From: DASWIG01 sp036397835
GTDB lineage: Bacteria > Acidobacteriota > Thermoanaerobaculia > Multivoradales > J023
Direction of reading: 5' to 3'
Length of the DNA: 64,000 nucleotides
Assembly (NCBI GenBank): GCA_036397835.1
Contig: DASWIG010000280.1
Coordinates: 1-64,000, forward strand
Position numbers and translations under genes: made by a program. The notes under the pieces are model-generated. The model was given only the letters and a program-made list of their open reading frames with translations. It had not been told where the DNA came from and ran no database searches. Positions 9,165-17,393 of the stretch are shown here, piece by piece. The number at the start of each line of letters is the position of its first letter. The stretch's first letter is position 1.

Positions 9165-9180
9165 ATACGCAAGAGCGTAT
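9165..9180. promoter_or_regulatory. Palindromic operator-like site in a divergent promoter region
   Basis: A perfect 6-bp inverted repeat with a 4-bp spacer (ATACGC-AAGA-GCGTAT) lies between the divergent genes starting at 9086 (minus) and 9220 (plus). A minus-strand -10-like TATGAT (9167-9162) overlaps its edge, and a plus-strand -10-like TAACAT sits at 9205-9210. It is placed where a regulator could control both genes. The binding protein is unknown. Confidence 0.35.
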
Positions 9181-9219
9181 AGAAACCCCCTTATTGAGCC
9201 GTGCTAACATCATTGCCGC

Positions 9220-10872
9220 ATGAGTCGCGACGAGGCGCCCAAGACAACCCCGCGAGCTCCCCACGAGGTCGAGCAGGCGATGCGCGAGAAGGTGCGGCGC
9301 AACGCCATCGACGCGGCGCACTTCTTCGGTCTGGCGGCGCTCTACGAAGAGCGCGGCAAGCGCCAGCAGGCGGCCGAATGCCTCGAGATCGCCCGCCGCA
9401 AAAACGTCGTCAACCCCTTCGTCCACAAGCTCCACGGCAAGATCCTCTTCCGCCGCCGCGCCTTCAACGCGGCGGCGGCGGAGCTGCGGCTGGCGCGGCG
9501 CTACAATCCCTTCGACCGCGAGACCGCGGAGCTGCTGGGCCGCGTCGAGTACGAGCGCGAGCGCTTCCGCGAGGCCCTGGAGGCGACCATCGACGCCTTC
9601 CTGCTGGTCGAGGAGAGCGACCGCGACAACGGCGATCGGCTGAAGAAGCGCATCCGTACCCTGAAGACCATCCAGCGGATGACGAGCCCCGACCTCGCCC
9701 AGCTCTTCCGCGAGCGCCGCGACAAGCTCCAGACCGCCTTCGACCGTCTCGAGTGGCAGCGCGAGCAGCTTCTGCGCGAGATCCCCGATTCGGCCGACGC
9801 CACCACCAGCGCCATCCAGGTAGGAGGCCATCTGCGGCTCGCCAACCGGCTGCGCAAGCTCTCCTTGTGGTCGGAGCTGACCGACGACCAGATCTTCCAC
9901 CTCAGCCGCGCGACCCGCGAGGAGCGGCACGCCAAGGGCCAGAAGATCTTCGAGTACGGCTCGACCGGAGCCGACATCTACGCCCTCGAGGAGGGCGCGG
10001 TGGGGATCTACCGGCCGACCCACTACGGCACCTACCACCTCGGCACGCTACCGCCGGGGAGCGTCTTCGGCGAGGTCAACTTCATCTCCCACGGCAAGCG
10101 CTCGGGCGACGCGGTGGCGGTCGAGGATTGCCGGATCCTGCGTCTCGACGCCCAGGAGCTCGAGCTGGTGATCGAGCGCCAGCCGGAGCTCGGGGTGCGC
10201 ATCTACTCGCTCTTCTGGCAGGACCTGGCGAGGAAGCTGCGCGGCGCCAACGAGCAGCTGCGAACGTTCTTTTCCGCCGACGCCGCGTCGGAGAACTTCG
10301 TCAAGATGCGGCGCGCCGAGCGCGGCGAGGCGGGCGCCGTGGAGGTGCGCTCCGACGACAAGATCGAGCTGCTGCGCGAACAGGGCCTCTCGGGCTCGGA
10401 GCTGACGACGCTCGCCAACTTCTCGGACGTGAAGCGCTTTCGCCAGGGGGCCTATCTCTTCCACGAAGGCGATCCCGGCGAGGAGATGTACGCGGTGCTC
10501 GACGGCCAGGTGATGATCACCAAGTTCATCGACGGCGGCGGCGAGGAGGCCCTGGCGATCCTCGGCCGCGGCGACTTCTTCGGCGAGATGGCCCTGATCG
10601 ACGGCGAGCCCCGCTCGGCCGACGCCAAGGCCTACCAGGGCGAAACCACCGTGATCGCCTTCGACAACGATACGCTCAAGGAGGTGATGTCGATGGATCC
10701 GGTGGCGGCCCTCGACTTCATGAAGCTGCTGTGCCGGCTGATCTCCAAGCGCCTGCGCGAGATCGACGAGAAGGTGGTCGGCTGGCGCATCATGTCGGGC
10801 GCCCGGCCCGCGGCGGCCGGCTTCTTCGTCGAAGGGCCGGTGCCGCGGGCGCCGGCGACGACCGCGCGGTAA
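9220..10872 (+). CDS. TPR-like protein with two cyclic-nucleotide-binding (CRP-like) domains
   Basis: 550 residues. Residues about 15-150 are helical and TPR-like (AALYEERGKRQQAAECLEIA). Two cNMP-binding domains follow, at about 215-340 (with GSVFGEVNFISHGKRSGDAV) and about 395-520 (with GDFFGEMALIDGEPRSADA). The second keeps the phosphate-binding cassette pattern GEMAL..EPRSA; the first is less canonical. No DNA-binding helix-turn-helix follows, so it is more likely a cytoplasmic second-messenger sensor or scaffold than a CRP-type transcription factor. A -10-like TAACAT lies only 9 nt before the ATG and no Shine-Dalgarno is visible, suggesting a leaderless or very short 5' end. A related cNMP-FHA protein is encoded at 55252-56034. 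Confidence 0.85.
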   Translation: MSRDEAPKTTPRAPHEVEQAMREKVRRNAIDAAHFFGLAALYEERGKRQQAAECLEIARRKNVVNPFVHKLHGKILFRRRAFNAAAAELRLARRYNPFDRETAELLGRVEYERERFREALEATIDAFLLVEESDRDNGDRLKKRIRTLKTIQRMTSPDLAQLFRERRDKLQTAFDRLEWQREQLLREIPDSADATTSAIQVGGHLRLANRLRKLSLWSELTDDQIFHLSRATREERHAKGQKIFEYGSTGADIYALEEGAVGIYRPTHYGTYHLGTLPPGSVFGEVNFISHGKRSGDAVAVEDCRILRLDAQELELVIERQPELGVRIYSLFWQDLARKLRGANEQLRTFFSADAASENFVKMRRAERGEAGAVEVRSDDKIELLREQGLSGSELTTLANFSDVKRFRQGAYLFHEGDPGEEMYAVLDGQVMITKFIDGGGEEALAILGRGDFFGEMALIDGEPRSADAKAYQGETTVIAFDNDTLKEVMSMDPVAALDFMKLLCRLISKRLREIDEKVVGWRIMSGARPAAAGFFVEGPVPRAPATTAR

Positions 10873-11019
10873 GCCCGCCGGCTGCTGTGGGCCTCCGCTT
10901 GTCGGGCCTGTCGGACTTGCACGAGGCCGGAATTCATGGTAAGCCTTCGAGGCTGAGCCGGCGCTTCCTGGCGCCGGTCCCCCAAGAGAAGCACCCCCTT
11001 CGAAAAACGGAGATTGAAC

Positions 11020-11316
11020 ATGTTGAAGAAGAGCTATAACAAGTCGGGCCGCGCCTGCCGCGTGACCTTCAAGCTGCCGTCAGAGGTCGAGGCCGCCGAG
11101 GCGGCAGTGCTCGGCGAGTTCAACGAGTGGGATCCCCAGGCGCATCCGATGACCCGGCGCAAGGACGGCTCGTTTTCGACCACCGTGTCGCTCGAGGCAG
11201 GCCGCGAGTACCGTTTCCGCTACCTCCTCGACGGTGAGCGCTGGATCAACGACGGCGAGCCAGACTCCCTGATCGTCAACCGCTTCGGCGCCGAGGACTG
11301 CGTGATCGCGGTCTGA
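11020..11316 (+). CDS. Small stand-alone CBM48/isoamylase-N-like (AMPK-beta type) protein
   Basis: 98 residues from the ATG at 11020, supported by CGGAG 7 nt upstream; an in-frame TTG two codons earlier is less likely. The core matches the early-set glycogen-binding fold: VTFKLPSEVEAAEAAVLGEFNEW, then FSTTVSLEAGREYRFRYLLDG and a W-x-N-D-GE end. In GlgB/GlgX or AMPK-beta this domain binds alpha-glucans, but here it makes up the entire protein with no catalytic part. It may bind glycogen or act as a protein-protein module. No glycogen genes are adjacent. Confidence 0.85.
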   Translation: MLKKSYNKSGRACRVTFKLPSEVEAAEAAVLGEFNEWDPQAHPMTRRKDGSFSTTVSLEAGREYRFRYLLDGERWINDGEPDSLIVNRFGAEDCVIAV

Positions 11317-11362
11317 GCCCGTGCCCCTGCGGCCGGCCGCAGGGGCTGCGCGGATTCCGACG

Positions 11363-12481
11363 ATGGCCGATCCCCGCCACGCCCGGCTGGCCGAGCTGCT
11401 GATCCGCTACTCCTGCGCGCTCGAGCCGGGCGACAAGGTGCTCATCGACTCGATCGACGGCCCCCAGGAGATGGTCCGGGCCGTGATCCGCGCCGCCGAC
11501 GCGGCCGGCGGCGTGCCGCTCGTGGTGCTCCACAGCAAGGCCGTGTGGCGCGACCTGATGCTGTGCGCGAGCGAGGAGCAGATGCGGCTGATGGGCGAGG
11601 CCGAGAAGCTCCTGATGTCCGAGGTCCAGGCCTACGTCGGCATCCGCGCCGACCCCAACATCTCCGAGTGGTCAGACGTCCCGCCGGAGAAGGTCCGTCT
11701 CTACCGGCGCTTCGCCTGGGCGCCCGTGCACCTCGACGTCCGCGTGCCGCGTACCCGCTGGGTCGTGCTGCGCTGGCCCAACCACGCGATGGCCCAGGAA
11801 GCACGGATGTCCACCGAGAGTTTCGAGGACTTCTACTTCGACGTCTGCACGATGGACTACGCGCGCATGTCGCGCGCCATGGAGCCCCTGCGCGAGCTCA
11901 TGGAAGCGACCGACGAGGTGCGGCTGAGAGCGCCGGACACCGATCTGCGCTTCAGCATCCGCGGCATCCCGGCGGTGGCGTGCGACGGCCGCAACAACAT
12001 CCCCGACGGCGAGGTCTTCACCGCCCCGGTCAGGGACAGCGCCCAGGGCCACGTGCGCTTCAACACGCCGACGATCTACGAGGGGGTGACTCACCACGAC
12101 GTGCGCCTCGGCTTGCGCGATGGACGCATCGTCGAGGCCGCGAGCTCCGACACCGCCCACCTCGAGTCGGTGCTCGCGACCGACGAGGGCGCGCGCTACC
12201 TCGGCGAGTTCGCGATCGCTTTCAATCCCCACGTCACCAGGCCGATGCTCGACATCCTCTTCGACGAGAAGATCGCCGGCTCCGTCCACCTGACGCCGGG
12301 CAACGCCTACGACGAGGCCTGGAACGGCAACCGCAGCGACATCCATTGGGATCTGGTGCTGCGCATGGAGCCGGCGCTCGGCGGCGGCGAGGTCTTCTTC
12401 GACGGCCGCCTGATCCGCAAGGACGGCCGCTTCGTGCCGCCCGAGCTGGCGGGCCTCAACCCGGAACGGCTGACGGGCTGA
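11363..12481 (+). CDS. M29-family (thermophilic-type) aminopeptidase
   Basis: 372 residues from the ATG at 11363 (MADPRHARLAELLIRYSCAL). Features of the AmpS/aminopeptidase T family are visible: N-terminal GDKVLIDS, the central RNNIPDGEVFTAPV with its metal-binding Glu, the later TIYEGVTHHDV and ATDEGARYLGEFAIA, and C-terminal HLTPGNAYDEA and SDIHWDLVL, which supply His/Asp ligands. These are cytoplasmic dimetal exopeptidases that release N-terminal residues from peptides. Length fits the family. mogA begins 18 nt downstream and is probably co-transcribed. Confidence 0.9.
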   Translation: MADPRHARLAELLIRYSCALEPGDKVLIDSIDGPQEMVRAVIRAADAAGGVPLVVLHSKAVWRDLMLCASEEQMRLMGEAEKLLMSEVQAYVGIRADPNISEWSDVPPEKVRLYRRFAWAPVHLDVRVPRTRWVVLRWPNHAMAQEARMSTESFEDFYFDVCTMDYARMSRAMEPLRELMEATDEVRLRAPDTDLRFSIRGIPAVACDGRNNIPDGEVFTAPVRDSAQGHVRFNTPTIYEGVTHHDVRLGLRDGRIVEAASSDTAHLESVLATDEGARYLGEFAIAFNPHVTRPMLDILFDEKIAGSVHLTPGNAYDEAWNGNRSDIHWDLVLRMEPALGGGEVFFDGRLIRKDGRFVPPELAGLNPERLTG

Positions 12482-12499
12482 GCGAGACGGGATGAGACG

Positions 12500-13036
12500 A
12501 TGCCGCGCCGCGCCCGCTTCGGCCTCGTGACCGTCTCCGACCGCGCCCACCGCGGCGACTACGAGGACCTCTCCGGGCCGGCCATGGAGCGCTACCTCGA
12601 AGCCGTGGTGCGCTCGCCCCACGACTTCCACCGCCGCGTGATCGCCGACGAGCGGCCGGCCATCGAAGCGACGCTGATCGAGCTCGCCGACGAGGTGGGC
12701 TGCGACCTCGTGCTCACCTCCGGCGGCACCGGCCCGGCGGCGCGCGACGTGACCCCCGAGGCCACCGCCGCGGTGTGCTCGCGGCTGCTCCCCGGCTTCG
12801 GCGAGGAGATGCGTCGGGCCTCGCTCGCGCAGGTGCCGACCGCCGTCCTCTCGCGCCAGCTCGCGGGGCTGCGCGGACGCTGCCTGGTCATCAACCTGCC
12901 GGGCAAGCCGCGGGCGATCCGGACCTGCCTCGACGCCGTCTTCGGCGCCGTGCCCGACTGCCTCGACCTGATCGGCGCGGCGCGTCTCGAGGTCGACCCG
13001 GAGCAGGTCCGGACCTACCGCCACCCCTCCACGTGA
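12500..13036 (+). CDS. mog: Molybdopterin adenylyltransferase (MogA/MoaB family)
   Basis: 178 residues. The MoCF-binding fold is evident: LVTVSDRAHRGDYEDLSGP at the start, then TSGGTGPAARDVTPEAT, the nucleotide/molybdopterin-binding loop, and VINLPGKPRA near the end. The enzyme adenylates molybdopterin before molybdate insertion. The molybdopterin-oxidoreductase-like fusion protein at 19964-21010 is a plausible local user of the cofactor, though not in the same operon. GGGATGAG lies just upstream of the ATG. Some MoaB proteins share these motifs, so the exact subfamily is not certain. Confidence 0.9.
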   Translation: MPRRARFGLVTVSDRAHRGDYEDLSGPAMERYLEAVVRSPHDFHRRVIADERPAIEATLIELADEVGCDLVLTSGGTGPAARDVTPEATAAVCSRLLPGFGEEMRRASLAQVPTAVLSRQLAGLRGRCLVINLPGKPRAIRTCLDAVFGAVPDCLDLIGAARLEVDPEQVRTYRHPST

Positions 13037-13088
13037 AGAGCGGCTCCGGAGAATTCCCGAAATCTTTAAGGCCGCTTAAGTCCTTGCT

Positions 13089-13124
13089 GCACAGGAAGTT
13101 GTGCACATCCACCCTATCTAGTGG
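13089..13124. promoter_or_regulatory. Two NrdR-box-like sites upstream of nrdAB
   Basis: Two 16-bp imperfect palindromes, each with CAC and GTG arms 11 bp apart: 13089-13104 (GCACAGGAAGTTGTGC) and 13109-13124 (core CACCCTATCTAGTGG). Both resemble the NrdR consensus ACACWATATATWGTGT. NrdR represses ribonucleotide reductase genes when dATP/ATP is high. Here the centres are 20 bp apart, shorter than the about 31-32 bp commonly described, so the second site is less certain. They sit immediately upstream of a TTGACA at 13129. Confidence 0.5.
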
Positions 13125-13128
13125 CATC

Positions 13129-13158
13129 TTGACAGGCCGAGTCTACATCTTGTAGCTT
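13129..13158 (+). promoter_or_regulatory. Probable nrdAB promoter
   Basis: A perfect -35 TTGACA at 13129-13134, followed at about 18-bp spacing by a weak -10-like TAGCTT (13153-13158). A 13-bp palindrome, CTACATCTTGTAG (13143-13155), lies in the spacer. The remaining leader to the nrdA ATG at 13342 is about 180 nt; I see no gene and no riboswitch I can name in it. Confidence 0.45.
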
Positions 13159-13341
13159 GGTGTTCGCTTCTCGTAAGCTATAGCCGGTGATGCATAAATG
13201 CCTCGGCGCTAGGGAGGAGTGTCGCAACGCGGAGGGTGCGGTGCGGGGGTCGAGGACGTGCGCGGTCGCCATGGGGGGCGCCCACAGCGCTTCAGGCCGC
13301 GGGAGATGGACTCTTTGGGGCCCAGGTTTGGAGGTCAGGAA

Positions 13342-16257
13342 ATGTTGGATCTGCGCGTCGTCAAACGGACCGGCGAAGTCGTGGACTTCGATCCGTCCCG
13401 CATCCAGGGGGCGATCACCAAGGCGGTGCGGGCGGTAGGCCGCGAGCTTTCCGCCGCCAGCGTCGACAAGCTGGTCGACGCCATCACTGAAGAGATCCGG
13501 GGACGCTTCCACGAGTTCTACCCGAACGTCGAGAACATCCAGGACATCGTCGAGAAGTATCTGGTCAAGGAGCAGCTCTACGAGATTGCCAAGGCGTACA
13601 TCCTCTACCGCGCCGATCGCCAGAAGGCGCGGGCGGAGGCTCAGGAGCTGGCTCTCGCCAACGCCCAGCTCGGGCGCCTGACGGTCAGGAAGCGCGACGG
13701 CCGCACCCAGCTCCTGAACATCAAGACCATCGAGGACGCCTTGCGGCGCGCGGCGCGCGGCGTCGCCGGCGACGTCGCGGTCGACGAAGTGGCCCGCGAG
13801 GTCATCAAGAGCGTCTACGACCAGGTCGAGACCGAGAAGATCGACCGCGCCATGGTGCTGGCGGCGGCCAGCTTCATCGAGCGCGACCCGGCCTACGGCT
13901 ACGTGGCGGCGCGGCTGCTGCTGCAGCGCATCTACAAGGAGGTGATGGGCTGCTCGATCCGCGGCAAGGACCTCTCCGACGCCTACCGCCGCATCTTCGT
14001 GGCCGGCATCCGCCAGCACGTGGAGCAGGGCCTGCTCGCCCCGAAGCTCGGCGAGCTCGACCTCGAGCGGATGGCCGCGGCGCTGCGGCCGGAGCGCGAC
14101 CACCACTTCCAGTACCTGGGGCTGCAGACCCTCTACGAGCGCTACTTCTTGCGCCGGGAGGGCATCCCCACCGAGCTGCCGCAGGGATTCTGGATGCGCG
14201 TGGCCATGGGGCTCGCGGCCTACGAGGACCAGGGCGAGGACTGGGCGATCGAGTTCTACGAGCTCATGTCGCAGCTTCGCTACGTGCCGTCGACGCCGAC
14301 GCTCTTCCATGCCGGCACGCCGCGCCCGCAGCTCTCCTCGTGCTACCTGACCACCGTCGAGGACGACCTGCGGCACATCTTCAAGTGCTTCGGCGACAAC
14401 TCCCAGCTCTCCAAGTGGTCGGGCGGCATCGGCAACGACTGGTCGAACGTCCGCGCCACCGGCTCGCCGATCAAGTCGACCCACGTCGAGAGCCAGGGGG
14501 TGATCCCCTTCCTCAAGATCGCCAACGACGTGACCAACGCGATCAACCGCAGCGGCAAGCGTCGCGGCGCCACCTGCGCCTATCTCGAGACCTGGCACTA
14601 CGACGTCGAGGACTTCCTCGACCTGCGCAAGAACACCGGCGACGAGCGCCGCCGCACCCACGACATGAACACCGCCAACTGGATCCCTGACCTGTTCATG
14701 AAGCGGGTCGCCGAAGGCGGTGAATGGACGCTCTTCTCGCCCGACGAGGTGAGCGACCTCCACCACCTCTACGGCCGCGCCTTCGAGCGCCGCTACCTCG
14801 AGTACGAGGAGCGGGCGCGGCGCGGCGAGATGCGCCTGACCAAGACGGTGGAGGCCCGCGGCCTGTGGCGCAGGATGCTCACCATGCTCTTCGAGACCGG
14901 GCACCCGTGGATCACCTTCAAGGACCCGTGCAACGTCCGCTCGCCGCAGGACCACATGGGCGTGATCCACAGCTCGAACCTGTGCACCGAGATCACCCTC
15001 AACACCTCGGCCGACGAGACCGCGGTGTGCAACCTCGGGTCGATCAACCTGGCGCGCCACATGCGCGGCGGCAAGCTCGACGACGAGCTCCTGGCGCGGT
15101 CGGTCCACACCGCGCTGCGGATGCTCGACAACGTGATCGACGTCAACTTCTATCCCACCGAGGAGTCGAAGAGCGCCAACCTGCGCCACCGTCCGGTGGG
15201 CCTCGGGCTGATGGGCTTCCAGGACTCGCTCTTCGAGATGGGGCTCGCCTTCGAGTCGGACGCGGCGCTCGAGTTCGCCGACTCGACCCACGAGCTGATC
15301 TCCTACCACGCCATCCTGGCCTCCTCCGAGCTCGCCAGGGAGCGCGGCGTCTACGCCTCCTACAAGGGCTCGAAGTGGGACCGCGGCCTGTTCCCGATCG
15401 ACACCCTCGAGCTCCTGGAAAGAGAGCGCGGCGTGCCGGTGGAGATCTCGCGCGCCTCGCGCCTCGACTGGACGCCGGTGCGCGAGCACGTGGCCCGCTA
15501 CGGCATGCGCAACTCGAACACCATGGCGATCGCGCCGACGGCGACGATCGCCAACATCGCCGGCTGTTTCCCCTGCATCGAGCCGATCTACAAGAACATC
15601 TACGTGAAAGCCAACATCTCGGGCGAGTTCACGGTGGTCAACCGCTTCCTGGTGGAGGACCTCAAGCGGCTCGACCTGTGGAACCAGGACATGCTCGATC
15701 AGCTCAAGTACTACGACGGCAACGTGTCGGCGATCGCCGCCTTGCCCGCCGAGCTCAAGGACAAGTACAAGGAAGCCTTCGAGATCGACCCGATCCGCGC
15801 CCTCGAGATCACCGCCACCCGCGGCAAGTGGATCGATCAGAGCCAGTCGCACAACGTGTTCATGAAGGGCCGCTCGGGCAAGCAGCTCTCCGACGTCTAC
15901 AGGGCGGCGTGGCGCTTCGGCCTCAAGACGACGTATTACCTGCGGACGATGGCGGCCACGCAGATCGAGAAGTCGACGCTCGACGCCGCCCGCTTCGGCT
16001 ATACCCAGAAGCGCGAGTACCTGCCCGTCGCGGCGGCGCCGGAGGTCGTTGCCGCTCGGCCCCTGGGCTCACGCGGCGGCCACGGCTCCGTCGGCGGCGG
16101 CAATGGATCCGTCGGCGGCAGTGGCTCCGGAGGCAGTGGCTCCGGAGGCAGTGGAGCCAGCCGCGCGGAGGAGCTGGGGCCGGGATCGCTCGTCCGGGAA
16201 CGGCCCGAGCCCTCCCTCTGCCGCATCGACGACCCCGACTGCGAGGCCTGTCAATAA
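13342..16257 (+). CDS. nrdA: Class I ribonucleoside-diphosphate reductase, alpha subunit
   Basis: 971 residues from the ATG at 13342, preceded by GGAGG 7 nt upstream. An ATP-cone is at the start (VVKRTGEVVDFDPSRI) and a second cone-like region near residues 110-200 (LTVRKRDGRTQLLNI). The catalytic core carries the cysteine in LSSCYLTT, the radical-site segment NLCTEITLNTSADETAVCNLGSIN and the YY pair in LKTTYYLRT. The C-terminus ends in CEACQ, the flexible dithiol that re-reduces the active site. It is preceded by an unusually long Gly/Ser linker (about residues 910-945) made of repeated GSGGSGSGG-like units. With NrdB it reduces ribonucleoside diphosphates to deoxyribonucleotides. Probable NrdR sites lie upstream. 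Confidence 0.96.
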   Translation: MLDLRVVKRTGEVVDFDPSRIQGAITKAVRAVGRELSAASVDKLVDAITEEIRGRFHEFYPNVENIQDIVEKYLVKEQLYEIAKAYILYRADRQKARAEAQELALANAQLGRLTVRKRDGRTQLLNIKTIEDALRRAARGVAGDVAVDEVAREVIKSVYDQVETEKIDRAMVLAAASFIERDPAYGYVAARLLLQRIYKEVMGCSIRGKDLSDAYRRIFVAGIRQHVEQGLLAPKLGELDLERMAAALRPERDHHFQYLGLQTLYERYFLRREGIPTELPQGFWMRVAMGLAAYEDQGEDWAIEFYELMSQLRYVPSTPTLFHAGTPRPQLSSCYLTTVEDDLRHIFKCFGDNSQLSKWSGGIGNDWSNVRATGSPIKSTHVESQGVIPFLKIANDVTNAINRSGKRRGATCAYLETWHYDVEDFLDLRKNTGDERRRTHDMNTANWIPDLFMKRVAEGGEWTLFSPDEVSDLHHLYGRAFERRYLEYEERARRGEMRLTKTVEARGLWRRMLTMLFETGHPWITFKDPCNVRSPQDHMGVIHSSNLCTEITLNTSADETAVCNLGSINLARHMRGGKLDDELLARSVHTALRMLDNVIDVNFYPTEESKSANLRHRPVGLGLMGFQDSLFEMGLAFESDAALEFADSTHELISYHAILASSELARERGVYASYKGSKWDRGLFPIDTLELLERERGVPVEISRASRLDWTPVREHVARYGMRNSNTMAIAPTATIANIAGCFPCIEPIYKNIYVKANISGEFTVVNRFLVEDLKRLDLWNQDMLDQLKYYDGNVSAIAALPAELKDKYKEAFEIDPIRALEITATRGKWIDQSQSHNVFMKGRSGKQLSDVYRAAWRFGLKTTYYLRTMAATQIEKSTLDAARFGYTQKREYLPVAAAPEVVAARPLGSRGGHGSVGGGNGSVGGSGSGGSGSGGSGASRAEELGPGSLVRERPEPSLCRIDDPDCEACQ

Positions 16258-16279
16258 GCGATTCGGGAGGAAATGCGAC

Positions 16280-17275
16280 GTGTCGATCATCAACAACCCC
16301 AAGACGGATCCCAACAAGATCCTGCCGATGAAGTACCACTGGGCGCGCGAGCACTACAAGAACGGCGTCGCCAACAACTGGACGCCCGAGGAGATCTCGA
16401 TGCAGAAGGACGTCGAGCAGTGGAAGTCGCCGCAGGTGCTGGCGGCTACCGAGCGGCGCCTCATCCTCTGGAACCTCGGGTTCTTCTCCACCGCCGAGTC
16501 GCTCACCGCCAACAACATCGTGCTTGCCGTCTACCACCACGTGACCAATCCCGAGTCGCGGCAGTACCTGCTGCGCCAGGCCTTCGAGGAGGCGACCCAC
16601 ACCGACGCCTTCATCTACTGCTGCGATACCCTGGGGCTCGATCCCGACGAGATCTACAACATGTACCAGACGATCCCGTCGATCAAGGAGAAGGACGACT
16701 TCGTGGTCGAGCTCACGACCTCGGTCTTCGACCCCAACTTCACCACCGAGGGCACCGAAAACATCCGCCGCTTCGTGCGCGACCTGATCGGCTTCTACGT
16801 GATCATGGAGGGCATCTTCTTCTACGCCGGCTTCGCCATGATGCTGGCCTTGAAGCGGCAGAACAAGATGATCGGGATCGGCGAGCAGTTCGAGTACATC
16901 ATGCGCGACGAGTCGATCCACCTCGCCTTCGGCTGCGACCTGATCAACACCATCCGGCAGGAATTTCCCGAGGTCTGGACGGGGGCGTTCCGCGACGAGA
17001 TCGTGGGGCTCGTCGACCAGGCCGTGGCGCTTGAGCAGAGGTACGCCTACGACGCCTGCCCCGAAGGTCTCCTGGGGATCAACGCCGAGCAGTTCGCGCA
17101 ATACGTCGAATACATCGCCGACCGGCGGCTCGAGCGCCTGGGGCTGCCCAAGCGCTTCATGAAGCCCAATCCCTTCCCGTGGATGTCGCAGTCGACCGAC
17201 CTGGTCAAAGAGAAGAACTTTTTCGAGACCCGGGTGACCGAGTATCAGCTAGGCGCCTCGCTCGAGTGGGATTGA
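16280..17275 (+). CDS. nrdB: Ribonucleotide reductase beta subunit, class Ic-type (Phe at the radical-tyrosine position)
   Basis: 331 residues from a GTG at 16280 with GGGAGG 9 nt upstream and 22 nt after nrdA. Counting from this start, the metal ligands are E73, E104, H107, E177, E211 and H214, and the residue three after the H107 region that is the radical Tyr in class Ia (E-x-x-H-x-x-x-Y) is Phe111. All seven are offset by exactly 16 from Chlamydia trachomatis R2 (E89, E120, H123, F127, E193, E227, H230), the Mn(IV)/Fe(III) class Ic prototype. Tyr206 likewise matches C. trachomatis Tyr222. It should generate the radical for NrdA through a Mn/Fe cofactor, without a stable tyrosyl radical. 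Confidence 0.95.
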   Translation: MSIINNPKTDPNKILPMKYHWAREHYKNGVANNWTPEEISMQKDVEQWKSPQVLAATERRLILWNLGFFSTAESLTANNIVLAVYHHVTNPESRQYLLRQAFEEATHTDAFIYCCDTLGLDPDEIYNMYQTIPSIKEKDDFVVELTTSVFDPNFTTEGTENIRRFVRDLIGFYVIMEGIFFYAGFAMMLALKRQNKMIGIGEQFEYIMRDESIHLAFGCDLINTIRQEFPEVWTGAFRDEIVGLVDQAVALEQRYAYDACPEGLLGINAEQFAQYVEYIADRRLERLGLPKRFMKPNPFPWMSQSTDLVKEKNFFETRVTEYQLGASLEWD

Positions 17276-17282
17276 TCCACCC

Positions 17283-17388
17283 GGAACCCTCACCCCCTAA
17301 CCCCCTCTCCCAGGGGGAGAGGGGGAACCGAGAATCCGGAGTCTTGCTCCCCTCTCCCCCTGGGAGAGGGGTTGGGGGTGAGGGTTCC
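17283..17388. repeat. Long palindromic (REP/MITE-like) repeat between convergent genes
   Basis: A 106-bp near-palindrome. The left arm starts GGAACCCTCACCCC and ends AGAGGGG; the right arm is its reverse complement with a few indels (arms about 40 bp). It exactly fills the gap between the nrdB stop (17275) and the stop of the convergent gene at 17394, and would fold into a very stable hairpin, so it may also terminate both transcripts. A single arm of the same family lies inside the 5' end of era (about 29716-29757). Confidence 0.85.
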
Positions 17389-17393
17389 CCCCG

